From positions 1 through 64,000 of the forward strand of contig CAYXXZ010000004.1 of NCBI GenBank assembly GCA_964469165.1: a stretch of 64,000 bases of DNA, read 5' to 3'. A program made the translations under genes and the position numbers. Shown here piece after piece: positions 25,465-34,943 of the stretch. The notes under the pieces were generated by a model. The model was not told the origin of the DNA. It searched no databases and saw only the letters and a program-made list of their open reading frames with translations. Source of the DNA: CAYXXZ01 sp964469165 (GTDB lineage Bacteria > Pseudomonadota > Gammaproteobacteria > Pseudomonadales > Porticoccaceae). Numbering within the stretch: the first letter of the stretch is position 1; each line of letters opens with the position of its first letter.

Positions 25465-26624
25465 GGGATCTCCTTCTCCAACAATCGGTAGTACCGATCG
25501 AGAAGACTGGTGCCACTTGAAGCTGTGGTGGCATGGGGCGATGGTGGATAACCCTGCGGGACACGCCGTACCCAAAGCACTCGCTGCGCTCGCGGGGCAG
25601 GCTCTGAATCCATCCATGGAGGCTCGGACAGCGCCATCCCTGGCGCTGACGGTCCCGCAGGGTCCACCATCACCCCTTCAAGCCTGGGTGCCAAATTCGT
25701 GGAAAAAGCTTGGGATAGCTCTATGAGCGCTATCACCACAAGCCACAGGGCAATCGCGCGCCACAACAGGTGCACAGCTCGCTGGATGTCCCGAGGCTCG
25801 GGATCGCGACCGCAACCGAGGGCGGGCCGCCACTCCTCGCGACCGTGGTAGCGGGCCGGGCCGCCCAGGCGGATACCCAGCGCCCCGGCTCCCGCGGCCA
25901 TCACCGGCCCGGCATTGGGGCTGGCCGCCCGCGGCGCCTGTTCGCGCCAACAGCGCAGCGCCGCGCGCAGGTTGCCGGCGAGGCCATAGGAAAGTGCGCA
26001 GAGCCGGGCGGGCAGCCAGTTGAGAAGGTCGTCGAGCCGCGCCGCGCCGCGGCCGAAATGCAGGTACTTTTCCGAGCGGTAGCCCCAGCGGGCGTCGAGG
26101 GTGTTGGCCAGCCGGTAGAGCAGCGCGCCGGGCGCGCCCGCCAGTGCGAACCAGAACAGCGGCGCCAGCACCGCGTCGCTGCCGTTCTCCAGCACCGATT
26201 CCGCCGCCGCGCGGGTCGCGCCTGCCTCGTCCAGCGCCGCCGTGTCGCGGCTGACGATCATGCCCACCTGATATCGCGCCGCCGTCAGATCACCGGCGAG
26301 CAGTGGTGCCGCCACGGCACGGGCGTGCTCTGCCAGGCTGCGATTGCCGAGGGTGAAATACAACACCAACACCTGAGCGGCAACCAGCAGCCAGCCGGAA
26401 AACATCGCAAGCAGCCCCCACAATGCCAGCGCCGGCAACGCGGCCAACAGCAGCCAGCCAAGAGCACCCGCCAGTTGCTGGGCCCGCGGCGAATGGCCGT
26501 CGCAGCGCAGCAGAGCCTCGACCCGGCCAACCAGCGCGCCGAAGCCAATCAGCGGGTGCCAGCGCCGGGGCTCGCCGCACAGGGTGTCGAGAATCAGGGC
26601 AAGCAATATCTGTAACGCAATCAC
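25455..26624 (-). CDS. cbiB: Adenosylcobinamide-phosphate synthase CbiB with repeat-derived C-terminal tail
   Basis: Integral membrane enzyme joining the aminopropanol linker to adenosylcobyric acid. It has LILDTLCGEPRRWHPLIGFG at the start and the family segments SRDTAALDEAGATRAAAESV, ENGSDAVLAPLFWF and RSEKYLHFGRGAARLDD. Family homology ends near the last helix (ALWLVVIALIELS, about base 25735). About 90 further residues are encoded by a stem-loop repeat at 25534-25676 and flanking sequence, giving 389 residues instead of about 310-330. A GTG at 26624 overlaps the cobS stop (GTGA). The enzyme core looks complete. Confidence 0.88.
   Translation of the reverse strand: MIALQILLALILDTLCGEPRRWHPLIGFGALVGRVEALLRCDGHSPRAQQLAGALGWLLLAALPALALWGLLAMFSGWLLVAAQVLVLYFTLGNRSLAEHARAVAAPLLAGDLTAARYQVGMIVSRDTAALDEAGATRAAAESVLENGSDAVLAPLFWFALAGAPGALLYRLANTLDARWGYRSEKYLHFGRGAARLDDLLNWLPARLCALSYGLAGNLRAALRCWREQAPRAASPNAGPVMAAGAGALGIRLGGPARYHGREEWRPALGCGRDPEPRDIQRAVHLLWRAIALWLVVIALIELSQAFSTNLAPRLEGVMVDPAGPSAPGMALSEPPWMDSEPAPRAQRVLWVRRVPQGYPPSPHATTASSGTSLLDRYYRLLEKEIPWP
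25534..25676 (-). repeat. Stem-loop repeat with conserved core (copy 2), inside the cbiB coding end
   Basis: The arms at 25534-25562 (GATGGTGGATAACCCTGCGG...) and 25652-25676 (CCCGCAGGGTCCACCATC) pair almost fully. Read on the minus strand, the core contains CAGCGCCAGGGATGGCGCTG, GAGCCTCCATGGATGG and CGGCGTGTCC. These match the core of the element at 34944-35042, whose stem sequence is entirely different. An extra stretch of about 35 bases interrupts this core. Confidence 0.75.
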
Positions 26625-27397
26625 GGCACAGTTCCCGCGACCAACAGGGCAGCAGTCGCCAACAGCGCCGTTTCCAACAGTTCGACCAATGCCCCGGCGC
26701 AATCACCGGTGAAGCCGCCCAGGCGGCGCTGCACGCTCCTGCGCCACAACGCGAACAGGGCAACGGAAACCGCCAGCCACGGTAGCCAAAGTGTGACAGG
26801 CAGGCACAATGCGAGCACTGCAGCCACGACCAACGCGGCAGTGGTAAGACCTCTGCGCGAGGCGTTTTCGGCCAGGCCGCCCCCCATGCCGCCGACCCTG
26901 ACATAGGGCAATGTGATAAATGCCAGGGGCAACAGGGTGCGTGCCACCACAGGCGCCAGCCACCAGTCGGCGGACGAATGGGCCAGCAGTACATCCAGCG
27001 CCGCGACCTTAACGAGCAGCACCAGCACCACAGCGACGACGCCCGCAGGGCCGCAGGCCGGGTCCTTCATGATCGCCAGGGTGCGCTCGCGGTCGCCCAT
27101 GCCGCCCACCCAGGCATCGGCGCAGTCGGCCAGGCCGTCCAGGTGCAATGCGCCGGTAAGCGCCACCCACAGGGCCACCACCAGCGCGGCGCCGAGCAGG
27201 CCCGCGCCGGACAGAACGCTGGCCAGCAGCGCGAGCAACAGGCCGATCAGCAGCCCCGCCGCCGGATACCAGTGCAGGGAGCGACCCAACGTCGCGGGGC
27301 CGACCTCGCCGGCGATCCGCACCGGGATGCGGGTCAGCAGCCCCAGCGCCACCGCCAGGGCGCGGCATTCTTCGCGCAGTGTTCCGGAATCAGCCAT
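26621..27397 (-). CDS. cobS: Adenosylcobinamide-GDP ribazoletransferase CobS
   Basis: Membrane enzyme performing the last joining step of cobalamin: adenosylcobinamide-GDP plus alpha-ribazole (phosphate). The conserved ALHLDGLADCADAWVGG motif is at about residues 83-99 of the 258-residue protein, with several hydrophobic helices after it. The ATG at 27397 has AGGAGCGAGCG upstream. The first 25 codons and the upstream region exist in a second copy at 27633-27879. It lies between the CobC phosphatase and cbiB. Confidence 0.92.
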   Translation of the reverse strand: MADSGTLREECRALAVALGLLTRIPVRIAGEVGPATLGRSLHWYPAAGLLIGLLLALLASVLSGAGLLGAALVVALWVALTGALHLDGLADCADAWVGGMGDRERTLAIMKDPACGPAGVVAVVLVLLVKVAALDVLLAHSSADWWLAPVVARTLLPLAFITLPYVRVGGMGGGLAENASRRGLTTAALVVAAVLALCLPVTLWLPWLAVSVALFALWRRSVQRRLGGFTGDCAGALVELLETALLATAALLVAGTVP

Positions 27398-27632
27398 CGC
27401 TCGCTCCTGTGCCACTCGCTTGGCGTGCCGGATTGTTGCGCGTGTCCAGGGGATTTGCCCTCTCCCCGGCCCTCTCCCTGAAGGGAGAGGGAGTATCGCA
27501 CCGGCCTTCCTGTTTGCCCCCCTCTCCCTTCAGGGAGAGGGCCGGGGAAAGGGAATCGCCCCAAACCTCCGGCTGGTGAAAAATCAGTTGCGAAACATCG
27601 CCGTCGCCCAGATGGTGTATCCGCAACCGCAG
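27320..27632 (-). repeat. Tandem duplication, unit 1 (carries the functional cobS start)
   Basis: 27320-27572 is repeated at 27633-27879 (offset 307) almost without change, except for six bases missing in unit 2 (CCCCAG at 27341-27346). It covers the first cobS codons, its ribosome-binding site and a GC-rich hairpin pair built on CCTCTCCCTGAAGGGAGAGG. The tail 27573-27632 is a diverged copy of the 3' part of the cobC phosphatase gene (compare 27932-27987). Confidence 0.9.
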
Positions 27633-27704
27633 CACCGGGATGCGGGTCAGCAGCGCCACCGCCAGGGCGCGGCATTCTTCGCGCAGTGTTCCGGAATCAG
27701 CCAT
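27573..27704 (-). pseudogene. Chimeric fragment: cobS start fused to cobC phosphatase tail
   Basis: From the duplicated ATG at 27704 the frame reads MADSGTLREECRALAVA and LLTRIPV like CobS. It then continues as LRLRIHHLGDGDVSQLIFHQP, which matches the end of the phosphatase ([19 protein letters not shown]). It is a by-product of the tandem duplication. It keeps a good ribosome-binding site, so a short chimeric peptide could be made, but a function is unlikely. Confidence 0.75.
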
Positions 27705-27987
27705 CGCTCGCTCCTGTGCCACTCGCTTGGCGTGCCGGATTGTTGCGCGTGTCCAGGGGATTTGCCCTCTCCCCGGCCCTCTCCCTGAAGGGAGAGGGAG
27801 TATCGCACCGGCCTTCCTGTTTGCCCCCCTCTCCCTTCAGGGAGAGGGCCGGGGAAAGGGAATCGCCCCAAACCTCCGGCAGAAAGCCCTCACAGTCAAC
27901 CGCCTGCTCCCTAAACATCCGCTTCCCCCGGCTGATGAAAAATCAGTTGCGGAGCATCGCCTTCGTTCAGGTGGTATACCTGCAATC
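27633..27987 (-). repeat. Tandem duplication, unit 2 (next to the cobC phosphatase)
   Basis: 27633-27879 copies 27320-27572. A 52-base stretch (27880-27931) containing the phosphatase stop codon is unique to this unit, and 27932-27987 is the intact phosphatase 3' end. Both units start at CACCGGGATGCGGGTCAGCA. The phosphatase sequence also has GCACC at the corresponding junction, which suggests a short-homology breakpoint. Confidence 0.85.
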
Positions 27988-28528
27988 GCACCAAACAGCC
28001 GTAGGGCACATGGAAGAAAGTACTGCTGGCGAGGGGGGCCGCCAGCAGGTGACACAGCAGCAGGCGGATGACGCCACCGTGGCACACCAGCAACAAATGC
28101 TCGCCGCGGTGGCGGGCGAGCAGAGCGTTCCACACCTGCACCAGGCGCGCACTCGCCTCCGCCGCGGATTCGCCACCCGGAGGGGCAAGGTTGCCCGGCT
28201 CTCGGTAGTAACGCGCCACAAAGGCGCCCTCTTCCCGCCATACTTCAGCGATGTCGCGCCCCTCCCAGCGACCGAAATGGATTTCGCGCAGATTCACTTC
28301 ATGAGCCAGGGGCAGACCACGGTCGTGCGCGAAGCGCTCGGCGAAATCCGCACAGCGCTGCAATGGCGAGCTGACCACGCGCTGCCAGCCACCATGGCGC
28401 GCCAGGGCCGCGGTCATCTGGTGCCAACCCTGGTCAGTCAGTGCCGAATCGGTGACACCGCGAAAAATGTCGCCGCCCGCGCAGGCGCCGTGGCGCAGCA
28501 GATCGACCGTGGTGGTCCGCTCGCTCAT
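27911..28528 (-). CDS. cobC: Alpha-ribazole phosphatase CobC (histidine phosphatase)
   Basis: A 205-residue histidine phosphatase that removes the phosphate from alpha-ribazole 5'-phosphate (or cobalamin phosphate). The catalytic histidine is in [16 protein letters not shown], near residue 13; [15 protein letters not shown] and [16 protein letters not shown] follow, as in CobC/phosphoglycerate-mutase folds. The ATG at 28528 overlaps the cobT end by ATGA. The 3' end was the source of a tandem duplication. Clustering with cobT and cobS supports the cobalamin role. Confidence 0.9.
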   Translation of the reverse strand: MSERTTTVDLLRHGACAGGDIFRGVTDSALTDQGWHQMTAALARHGGWQRVVSSPLQRCADFAERFAHDRGLPLAHEVNLREIHFGRWEGRDIAEVWREEGAFVARYYREPGNLAPPGGESAAEASARLVQVWNALLARHRGEHLLLVCHGGVIRLLLCHLLAAPLASSTFFHVPYGCLVRLQVYHLNEGDAPQLIFHQPGEADV

Positions 28529-29646
28529 TCCGGTGCCCCGCTGACCCCGGCTTCGACGAACGTCGCCATCTCCCGGTGCAGGTCGCAGGCGCTTTGCAAC
28601 AACGGTAACGCCAATGCAGCGCCGCTGCCCTCGCCCAGATGCAGGCCCAGATCGAGCAGCGGCTGCGCATCGAGGGCGTCGAGCAGGTGGCTGTGGCCCG
28701 GCTCCCGCGAGCGGTGGCCGAACAGCAACCAGTCCCGCACCCCCGGGTTGATACGACAGGCCACCAGCGCCGCCGCGGTGCAGATATAGCCGTCCACCAG
28801 GCTGGGGATGCCGCGCTGGGCAGCCGCGATATAGGCTCCCGTGAGGGCGGCGATTTCCAGGCCACCGAGGCGGCGCAGAGTCTCCAGGGGTGAATGACAG
28901 TGGGGCTCGTGCAGCACCAGGGCGCGGTTCACGGCGTCGCGCTTGCGGGCGAGCCCTTCTCCATCCACCCCGGTGCCCGTGCCCACGGTCTGCGCCGTGG
29001 ACAGGCCCAACAGGGCGCTGACCAGGGCAGCCGTGGCAGCGGTGTTGGCGATACCCATCTCGCCGCCGATAAAGAGGTCGCAAGGCCCGCCGCCAATGAT
29101 TTCTTCCGCCCCCGCCGCCAGGGCCGCTGCCAGCAGTTCTTCATCCATGGCCGCCGCCGTACAGATATTGGCGCTGCCGGGCGCCAGTTGCAGGTCGCGC
29201 ACCGCCGGGTAACCGCGATCCGCATCACTCAGGGGCTCAACCGTACCCAGGTTCACCACCCGGAAATCCGCCCCGGCACGGCGCGACAGCACTGAAATCG
29301 CCGCCCCGCCCCTGGCGAAATTGCGGATCATCTCCACCGTCACCGCCTGCGGAAACGCCGACACACCCTCGGCCGCAATGCCGTGGTCGGCGGCGAACAC
29401 CCGCACCCGCACGGCCTCCAGCCGCGGCACCGCCCTGCCCTGCCAGCCGGCGAAGGCCACGGCTATATCCTCCAGGCGGCCCAGGGAGCCGGGTGGCTTG
29501 GTAAGTTGGTTTTGGCGGGTGCGGGCGGTGTCTCTCGCTGTTTGGGAGGTGCGTGCGGTTGGCGAGTGCAGCCAGGTTGGCGACAGGTCTGACGTCGGAC
29601 GTCTGACGTCTGACGCTAAAGAAGGGGTGCCATCATTGGGTTTCAC
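28525..29646 (-). CDS. cobT: Nicotinate-nucleotide-dimethylbenzimidazole phosphoribosyltransferase CobT
   Basis: Activates 5,6-dimethylbenzimidazole to alpha-ribazole phosphate. The family start [15 protein letters not shown] is at about residues 50-64; [36 protein letters not shown] and the catalytic-glutamate region [14 protein letters not shown] follow. A GTG at 29646 has AGGAAACACT upstream. The first 45 or so residues are unusual: codons for SDVRRPTSD come from a GACGTC repeat (29587-29617), so the N-terminus seems extended by a repeat insertion. It works with BluB and CobS in the same cluster. Confidence 0.92.
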   Translation of the reverse strand: MKPNDGTPSLASDVRRPTSDLSPTWLHSPTARTSQTARDTARTRQNQLTKPPGSLGRLEDIAVAFAGWQGRAVPRLEAVRVRVFAADHGIAAEGVSAFPQAVTVEMIRNFARGGAAISVLSRRAGADFRVVNLGTVEPLSDADRGYPAVRDLQLAPGSANICTAAAMDEELLAAALAAGAEEIIGGGPCDLFIGGEMGIANTAATAALVSALLGLSTAQTVGTGTGVDGEGLARKRDAVNRALVLHEPHCHSPLETLRRLGGLEIAALTGAYIAAAQRGIPSLVDGYICTAAALVACRINPGVRDWLLFGHRSREPGHSHLLDALDAQPLLDLGLHLGEGSGAALALPLLQSACDLHREMATFVEAGVSGAPE

Positions 29647-29730
29647 AGTGTTTCCTCGATAATCATGCAGCGCACCAGACTTGATGCCTGCACCCAAAAG
29701 CGTCCGACGTCAGACGTCCGACGTCAGACC
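29587..29730. repeat. Pair of GACGTC-rich repeats flanking the cobT start
   Basis: 29587-29617 contains GTCTGACGTCGGACGTC with further GACGTC units. 29701-29730 contains CGTCCGACGTCAGACGTCCG, its approximate reverse complement. The first lies in the cobT N-terminal codons, the second in the last codons of cobU (FGLTSDV). The two arms could pair over the intervening 80 bases. Confidence 0.75.
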
Positions 29731-30261
29731 AAAATCTTTCAACTCAAGCGACAACCCCGCCACCACCAGCGTCACCCTCCTCGCCACCTGCGCCAACTGC
29801 TGATGCAGCCAGCCGCTCTCATCCGCGAAGCGGCGCGACAGTTCGCCGAGGGGCACGATGCCGGAGCCCACTTCGTTGCTCACCAGGATGATCCGGCCGG
29901 GCAGGCCGGCAATGGTTTTCAGCAACGCTTCCCGCTCCAGCGGCCAGCAGTCGTGGTGCAGGCAGTTGCTGAGCCACAGGGTCAGGCAGTCCACCAGCAG
30001 GCAGCGGTCGGCGCGGGCCAATCGTTCCAGGGTGGCGGCCAGGTGCAGGGGCTCTTCGACGGCGAGCCACTGGGGACCGCGGCGCGCCTGGTGGTGGCGG
30101 ATGCGTTCGGTCATTTCGCCGTCGCCCGCCGTGGCGGTGGCGATGTAATGAAGCTCACGGCCACTCTCCAGGGCGCGGGCTTCCGCCAGGCGGCTCTTGC
30201 CGGAGCGCGCACCGCCGAGGATCAGTTCCAGCCCTCGATCGGGGTGTGTTGGGCTGTTCAT
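29710..30261 (-). CDS. cobU: Adenosylcobinamide kinase/GMP-transferase CobU
   Basis: Bifunctional enzyme that phosphorylates adenosylcobinamide and transfers GMP to it. The P-loop GGARSGKS is at residues 16-23. The guanylylated histidine is expected in RIRHHQARRG near residue 55, and SNEVGSGIVP follows. It has 183 residues, the normal length. The ATG overlaps the cbiZ stop (ATGA). The final residues are coded by a GACGTC repeat. Confidence 0.94.
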   Translation of the reverse strand: MNSPTHPDRGLELILGGARSGKSRLAEARALESGRELHYIATATAGDGEMTERIRHHQARRGPQWLAVEEPLHLAATLERLARADRCLLVDCLTLWLSNCLHHDCWPLEREALLKTIAGLPGRIILVSNEVGSGIVPLGELSRRFADESGWLHQQLAQVARRVTLVVAGLSLELKDFGLTSDV

Positions 30262-31070
30262 GGGGTTTCTCCCAGGTCGAGGCCGGCGGCCAGCGGGCCG
30301 GTCTGATGGATGGAATCAGCGAGTGCGGCCAGTACCAGCCGGGCGAGAGCTTCGCCGAACAGGGTGTGCTTGCCGGCGTAGTGGACGGCCTGACCGTGGC
30401 CGGCGAACACCGCGATGGCGTCGGTGCCGGTTCCTGTGGCGATGGCCCCGGACACCGGGCTGCGGATACCCAGGTCCTGGAGCACTGCGGCCTTGGCCTC
30501 GGTGGCCACCAGCACAGTCTCCACCAGGGCGGCTCCGCTCAGCCGGGCGCTGGCGATCACTGCCAGGTTGATGGTGCCGGTCTCGGCGGGTATCTCGCCG
30601 AGCGCCCGGTACTCCGCCGGGTCACCGGCGCGGCGGGCGTTGGCCATACCGGAGGTGACCAGTACCGCGAGAGTTTCACCGCCGGCGCCGAGGGTGGTGT
30701 GGCGCACCCGCAGGGAGTCCATGGAAGCGGCGGTCATCATCGCCACGGTGTCGGCCTCCCACCCCTGGCGGCGGCACAGATCCGCCAGGGTGGTTTGGGG
30801 GCTTTCACAAAAGCTTTCGTGGGCCGCATCGCCGCTCACCCGCAGATTGAGCCAGCGGCGGCTGTGACCGAGGCCGCCACCCAGCACCGCGCTGCTCAGC
30901 ACCGGGCGCGGCGTATCGAAGGCCAGGGTCACCCAGTCCGCGCAGTGGCTCAGGCGGGCGCCCATAGAGTGGACGACACTACTTTTGTCCACCTGTTGGG
31001 CTTGCGGGATGTTGGTCATATCCACGGTGGACAGAAAAGCGCTGTCCACCCTACCTGGACGAGTGTTCAT
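30258..31070 (-). CDS. cbiZ: Adenosylcobinamide amidohydrolase CbiZ
   Basis: Cleaves the nucleotide loop of incomplete or foreign corrinoids to adenosylcobyric acid, so that they can be rebuilt with the cell's own lower ligand. Family stretches are [51 protein letters not shown] and [13 protein letters not shown]. The first 35 residues are encoded by REP-like palindromes (30968-31050) and have no family counterpart. Homology begins near M36 (30965). The start at 31070 is kept because it has GGGAGC upstream and overlaps the cobQ stop (ATGA). Confidence 0.88.
   Translation of the reverse strand: MNTRPGRVDSAFLSTVDMTNIPQAQQVDKSSVVHSMGARLSHCADWVTLAFDTPRPVLSSAVLGGGLGHSRRWLNLRVSGDAAHESFCESPQTTLADLCRRQGWEADTVAMMTAASMDSLRVRHTTLGAGGETLAVLVTSGMANARRAGDPAEYRALGEIPAETGTINLAVIASARLSGAALVETVLVATEAKAAVLQDLGIRSPVSGAIATGTGTDAIAVFAGHGQAVHYAGKHTLFGEALARLVLAALADSIHQTGPLAAGLDLGETP
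30968..31050. repeat. REP-like palindromes inside the cbiZ N-terminal codons
   Basis: GGTGGACAG at 31026-31034 pairs with CTGTCCACC at 31042-31050 around AAAAGCG. A second imperfect hairpin, GAGTGGAC...GTCCACC, lies at 30968-30993. The open frame of cbiZ runs through both. Confidence 0.7.
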
Positions 31071-32578
31071 GGTTGCAGCTCCCGCGGAAACAGGATGGAC
31101 AGGTCCAGGTGCTGTTCCACGCTATCCGCCAGGCGCTCGATCTGCTGTTCGCGCAGCGCGCGATAGTCGAAGCTGGCTGCCTCGCGCAGGCCCGCCCAGG
31201 CCAGCAGGGCGCGCGCCGCCTCCGGGTGGTCGAAGAGGCCATGCACGTAGGTGCCGATCACCTGGCCGTCGTTGCTGCGCGCACCATCCGGGCCATGATC
31301 AAGCTGTGCCACCGGATCGGCGAGCGCCGGGCCTTCGGAGATGCCGCAGTGGATTTCGTAGCCCTCCACCCGCACCTCGCCATCCGCAAAACCGGCGCCC
31401 CTGAGATCGGCAAGGGTACCGCCGACCCGGCGCAACTGTTTTTCCGGGTACAGCCGGGTATCCATGTCGAGCAGGCCGAGGCCGGCGCTCTCACCCGGCT
31501 CGCCCTCGATACCGTCCGGGTCGGCGATGCGGTTGCCCAGCATCTGGAAGCCACCGCAGATGCCGAGCACCTTGCCGCCGTAGCGCAGGTGGCGCAGCAG
31601 GTCCTTGTCCCAGTTCCGCTCGCGCAGGGCGGCGAGGTCGCCGCGCACGTTCTTGCTGCCGGGCAGCACGATCAGGTCGGCGGGCGGCAGCGGTTCGCCG
31701 GCGCGCACGAAGCGCAGGTCCACCGCCGGATCGAGGCGCAGGGCGTCGAAGTCGGTGTGGTTGCTGGTGCGCGGCAGCACGGGCACCGCCACCCGGAGCT
31801 GTTCGCCCTCCCCCGCCACCTGGCTGACGTCGATGGCGTCCTCCGCCTCCAGGTGAAAGCCGTGCAGATAGGGCAGCACGCCCAGCACGGGTTTGCCGGT
31901 GCGCTGTTCCAGCCAGTCGAGGCCGGGCTGCAACAGCGAGATGTCGCCGCGAAAGCGGTTGATGACGAAACCCGCGACGCGCGCCTGCTCGGAAGGCGAC
32001 AGCAGGTCCAGGGTGCCGACCAGGTGGGCGAAGACCCCGCCCCGATCGATGTCGGCGATCAGGATCACCGGGCAGTCCACCGCCTCGGCGAAGCCCATGT
32101 TGGCGATGTCGTTGTCGCGCAGGTTGATCTCCGCCGGGCTGCCCGCGCCTTCGACGACGACCGCGTCGTAGCGCTCGCGCAGGCGCTGGAAGGATTCCAG
32201 CACGGCGGCGCGGGCCACCGCCTTGTAGTCGTGATAGTCGCGGGCGTTCATGTTGGCGAGCGCCCGACCGCGGATGATCACCTGGGCACCGGTGTCGCTG
32301 GAGGGCTTGAGCAGCACTGGGTTCATGTCCCGCTCCGGCTCCAGGAAGCAGGCCTGGGCCTGCACCGCCTGGGCGCGGCCGATCTCGCCGCCGTCCGCGG
32401 TCACCGCGCTGTTGAGCGCCATGTTCTGGGGCTTGAACGGCGCGACCCTGACACCGCGCCGCGCCAGCACACGGCACAGCCCCGCCACCAGCACGCTCTT
32501 GCCGGCGTCGGAGGTGGTGCCTTGCACCATCAAGGTAAAAGCGCCTTGCACCATCAGGGACAGACCGCGTTTGGTCAC
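31067..32578 (-). CDS. cobQ: Cobyric acid synthase CobQ
   Basis: ATP- and glutamine-dependent amidase that converts adenosylcobyrinic a,c-diamide to adenosylcobyric acid. The nucleotide-binding start [17 protein letters not shown] is at about residues 20-36 and [13 protein letters not shown] follows. The C-terminal glutaminase domain has the cysteine in [10 protein letters not shown] and histidine in THVHGLFD (here TYVHGLFD). A GTG at 32578 is used; the N-terminus shows a small internal duplication (LMVQGAF then LMVQGTT) from a 24-base direct repeat. It is the first enzyme gene after the BtuB-like receptor. There are no earlier corrin-ring genes in the window. Confidence 0.93.
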   Translation of the reverse strand: MTKRGLSLMVQGAFTLMVQGTTSDAGKSVLVAGLCRVLARRGVRVAPFKPQNMALNSAVTADGGEIGRAQAVQAQACFLEPERDMNPVLLKPSSDTGAQVIIRGRALANMNARDYHDYKAVARAAVLESFQRLRERYDAVVVEGAGSPAEINLRDNDIANMGFAEAVDCPVILIADIDRGGVFAHLVGTLDLLSPSEQARVAGFVINRFRGDISLLQPGLDWLEQRTGKPVLGVLPYLHGFHLEAEDAIDVSQVAGEGEQLRVAVPVLPRTSNHTDFDALRLDPAVDLRFVRAGEPLPPADLIVLPGSKNVRGDLAALRERNWDKDLLRHLRYGGKVLGICGGFQMLGNRIADPDGIEGEPGESAGLGLLDMDTRLYPEKQLRRVGGTLADLRGAGFADGEVRVEGYEIHCGISEGPALADPVAQLDHGPDGARSNDGQVIGTYVHGLFDHPEAARALLAWAGLREAASFDYRALREQQIERLADSVEQHLDLSILFPRELQP

Positions 32579-32612
32579 GACTTCACAGCCTCCACTCCAC
32601 CTGGGCCCATGG

Positions 32613-34469
32613 TTACATCCGCCAGGTCACGCCGAGTTGCCAGGTGCGCCCTTCCTGGTTGTAGCCGCGGCTGGGTTCGTAGTCGTCGTCGAACATATTG
32701 TCCAGACGGAAGTTGGTTTCCAGCGCCGGGGAGATCTGGTAGCCGAGGCGCACGCCCAGGGTGGTGTAGCGGTCGAGGCTGTAGCTGTTGGCGGCATCCG
32801 CGTAGCGCTTGCCCTGGTTCTTCACGGAGAAACCGAGGCGCAGGTCGCCGAAGGCGCGATCCGCGTTCAGCACCAGGTTGGTGCGGCTGCGGTTGACCAG
32901 CAGGCGGTCGCTGTTGGCGTCCCGTGGCTCCAGGTAGGTGAAGGCCGCGTCCACATCCCAGCCTGCGATGACTGCGCCCACGATCAGTTCACCACCCTTG
33001 ATTTCCGCTTCGTTGACGTTGTAGGGGCGCCACACGAAGTCGTCGCCCGCGGCCCAGGCGATCAGGTTGTCCACGTCGTTTTCGAAATAGGTGATGGCCC
33101 AATGCCAGGTGTCGTAGTTGCCGCGCACGCCGAGTTCGATGTTTTCCGACTCCTCCGGCTCCAGATCCGGGTTGCCCGCGTCCCAGGGGCTGGCGGGCCA
33201 GTACAGGTCGTTGAAGGTCGGCGCCTTGAAGCCCTCCGCCCAGGACGCCACCACCTTGTGATGCTCATCGATGCTGACACCGATGGAAACGTTGGCCGTG
33301 GTGTGGCTGCCGAATTCCTCGTTATCCTCTTCGCGCACGCCCAACACCAGATCGACGATCGACAGGCCGCCCTGATACTGGGCGAAAACCGCGCCGTTGT
33401 CGCGCGAGGACACGGTGTTGCCGGCGGCGTCCACGTAGTTGCTGTTCGCCTTCACCTTGTCTTCGTAATAGTCGTAGCCGAGGGTGAAGATATGATCGTC
33501 GAGCAGGGTGAAGTCGTTCTGCCAGAACAGCTGCTCGCGCTCGGTGCGGAAGGCGCCGGTATTGAGGCCGGTGGCGCCGTCGTAGTTGTCGCTGTCGTCG
33601 ACGGCAAGCCCCAGGGACAGCTGGCTCAGCCAGAAATCGGTGACCGGCAGGGTGCCCTTGAGGTTGATGTTCTGCAGGCGCGAGTCGCTGTAGGGCTTTT
33701 CCGCGGGATTGAAGGCGTTGTCGTACTCGTTGCGGTTGTTGCTTTCGAGGAAGCGCAGCACCACATCGGCGTCGTTGGCGAAGCGGTAGCCGACGCTGGC
33801 GTTGAGGGAACGGTTGCGGTAGCCGTCGTCGTCGCGGCTGAGATCGGCCTTCAGGTTGTTGATGCCGTCCGTGTCCAGGTAGGAGCCATGCACGCCGTAG
33901 TACAGGCCGCCGTTGCTGCCGCTGGTGCCGAGCGCCACCTTGTGCAGGTTGTCATTACCGATGGCGCCAGTGACATAGGTGCCCGCGCTCTCGGAGCCGT
34001 CGCGGGTGAAAATCTGGATCACGCCGCCGATGGCGTCGCTGCCGTAAAGGCTGGAGCGAGCGCCGCGCACCACTTCGATGCGCTCGATCTGATCCGGGTT
34101 GATGTATTGAAAGCTGGTGCTGCCCAGGGTGGCACTGCTCACCCGCTGGCCGTCCACGAGAATCAGGGTGTGGCCGTTGCTGGTGCCGCGGGTGTAAAGG
34201 CCGGTGGATGCGCCCGGTCCGCCGTTGCGGCTGATGTTGAGGCTGGGCAATTGCCTGAACACGTCCCGCAGGTCGAGGGGCTGGCGCACGTCCAGCTGCT
34301 CGCGGGACACGGTGGTCACCGGGGCCAGGCTGTCCACCAGGGCCACGGGTGTGCGCGTGGCCGTGATTACCACCTTTTCCTGATAGGACAGATCGGCAGA
34401 CGCCGGAAGCGCCGCGCCAAATGCGGCGACACCCGCCATGACACTGTGAGCAAGAAGATTTTTTTTCAC
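32613..34469 (-). CDS. btuB: BtuB-like TonB-dependent corrinoid receptor
   Basis: Outer-membrane receptor of 618 residues with a signal peptide (to about residue 25, ALPASA). The TonB-box/plug start is [22 protein letters not shown], the plug includes [20 protein letters not shown] and the [19 protein letters not shown] segment, and the 22-strand barrel ends in an aromatic terminus (WQLGVTWRM). Overall it is BtuB-like. A cobalamin riboswitch lies directly upstream, which supports corrinoid uptake. It is followed 35 bases later by cobQ. Confidence 0.93.
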   Translation of the reverse strand: MKKNLLAHSVMAGVAAFGAALPASADLSYQEKVVITATRTPVALVDSLAPVTTVSREQLDVRQPLDLRDVFRQLPSLNISRNGGPGASTGLYTRGTSNGHTLILVDGQRVSSATLGSTSFQYINPDQIERIEVVRGARSSLYGSDAIGGVIQIFTRDGSESAGTYVTGAIGNDNLHKVALGTSGSNGGLYYGVHGSYLDTDGINNLKADLSRDDDGYRNRSLNASVGYRFANDADVVLRFLESNNRNEYDNAFNPAEKPYSDSRLQNINLKGTLPVTDFWLSQLSLGLAVDDSDNYDGATGLNTGAFRTEREQLFWQNDFTLLDDHIFTLGYDYYEDKVKANSNYVDAAGNTVSSRDNGAVFAQYQGGLSIVDLVLGVREEDNEEFGSHTTANVSIGVSIDEHHKVVASWAEGFKAPTFNDLYWPASPWDAGNPDLEPEESENIELGVRGNYDTWHWAITYFENDVDNLIAWAAGDDFVWRPYNVNEAEIKGGELIVGAVIAGWDVDAAFTYLEPRDANSDRLLVNRSRTNLVLNADRAFGDLRLGFSVKNQGKRYADAANSYSLDRYTTLGVRLGYQISPALETNFRLDNMFDDDYEPSRGYNQEGRTWQLGVTWRM

Positions 34470-34560
34470 GATAATTCCTCAATCGAGCCGTTGAAAACAA
34501 GGATTGAGGGAGGGGATAAAAGTGGCGGACGCCGATATGGAAAAGGCAGATAACCACTGA

Positions 34561-34792
34561 CAAAGCCCTCCGCTTCATCATTGCAGCTACTGCACACCGT
34601 GACGGCGCGAAGAGCGCCATCACCAGGCCGGTTTCGGGCTTGTGATCCCTGGGGGTCACTCACCGTTGCGGGGGCAGCGGAGGTTTTGTCAGGACGGCCT
34701 CTCGATCCGTTGTCCTGACGCACCACACTTCCCGTTTAACCTGTTCCAGACTCTCCCGGCAAAGGAGGATCGAACAGGCACCTGATGCAGGG
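34561..34792 (-). promoter_or_regulatory. Cobalamin riboswitch 1
   Basis: On the minus strand, in order: CAGGTGCCTG, ACGGGAAGTGTGGTGC, the core CCTCCGCTGCCCCCGCAACGG, the B12 box AGCCCGAAACCGGCCTGG, and a 3' hairpin AAGC-GGAGG-GCTT (34563-34575). The GGAGG loop can pair with CCTCC of the core, the expected L5-L13 kissing contact. It should repress the BtuB-like receptor and probably the genes behind it when corrinoid is plentiful. Confidence 0.95.
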
Positions 34793-34860
34793 GGCGGATT
34801 GTATAGCCCAGCTTCGACAAAGGTCAACGCGGTGTGTCGCCAGCGGCGTGAGATGTCTTA

Positions 34861-34905
34861 ATGGGAGATGGGAGATGGGAGATGGGAGATGGGAGATGGG
34901 AGATG
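34861..34905. repeat. Heptamer tandem repeat (ATGGGAG)n
   Basis: Six perfect copies of ATGGGAG followed by ATG. The unit is the same as in the hairpin at 6846-6925. It lies between the riboswitch promoter region and the stem-loop repeat; no gene lies in 34793-35080. Confidence 0.9.
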
Positions 34906-34943
34906 AAATTATCGCTCTTTTGCCTTTAGCGCGGTGAGGGCGC

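Noticed and set aside
31073..34553. Long + strand frames opposite cobQ and the BtuB-like gene
   Set aside because: Same shadow pattern with no recognisable domain; the minus-strand genes are certain.
34861..34905. Regular repeats as a CRISPR array
   Set aside because: The units are seven bases with no spacers and no cas genes; it is a simple tandem repeat.
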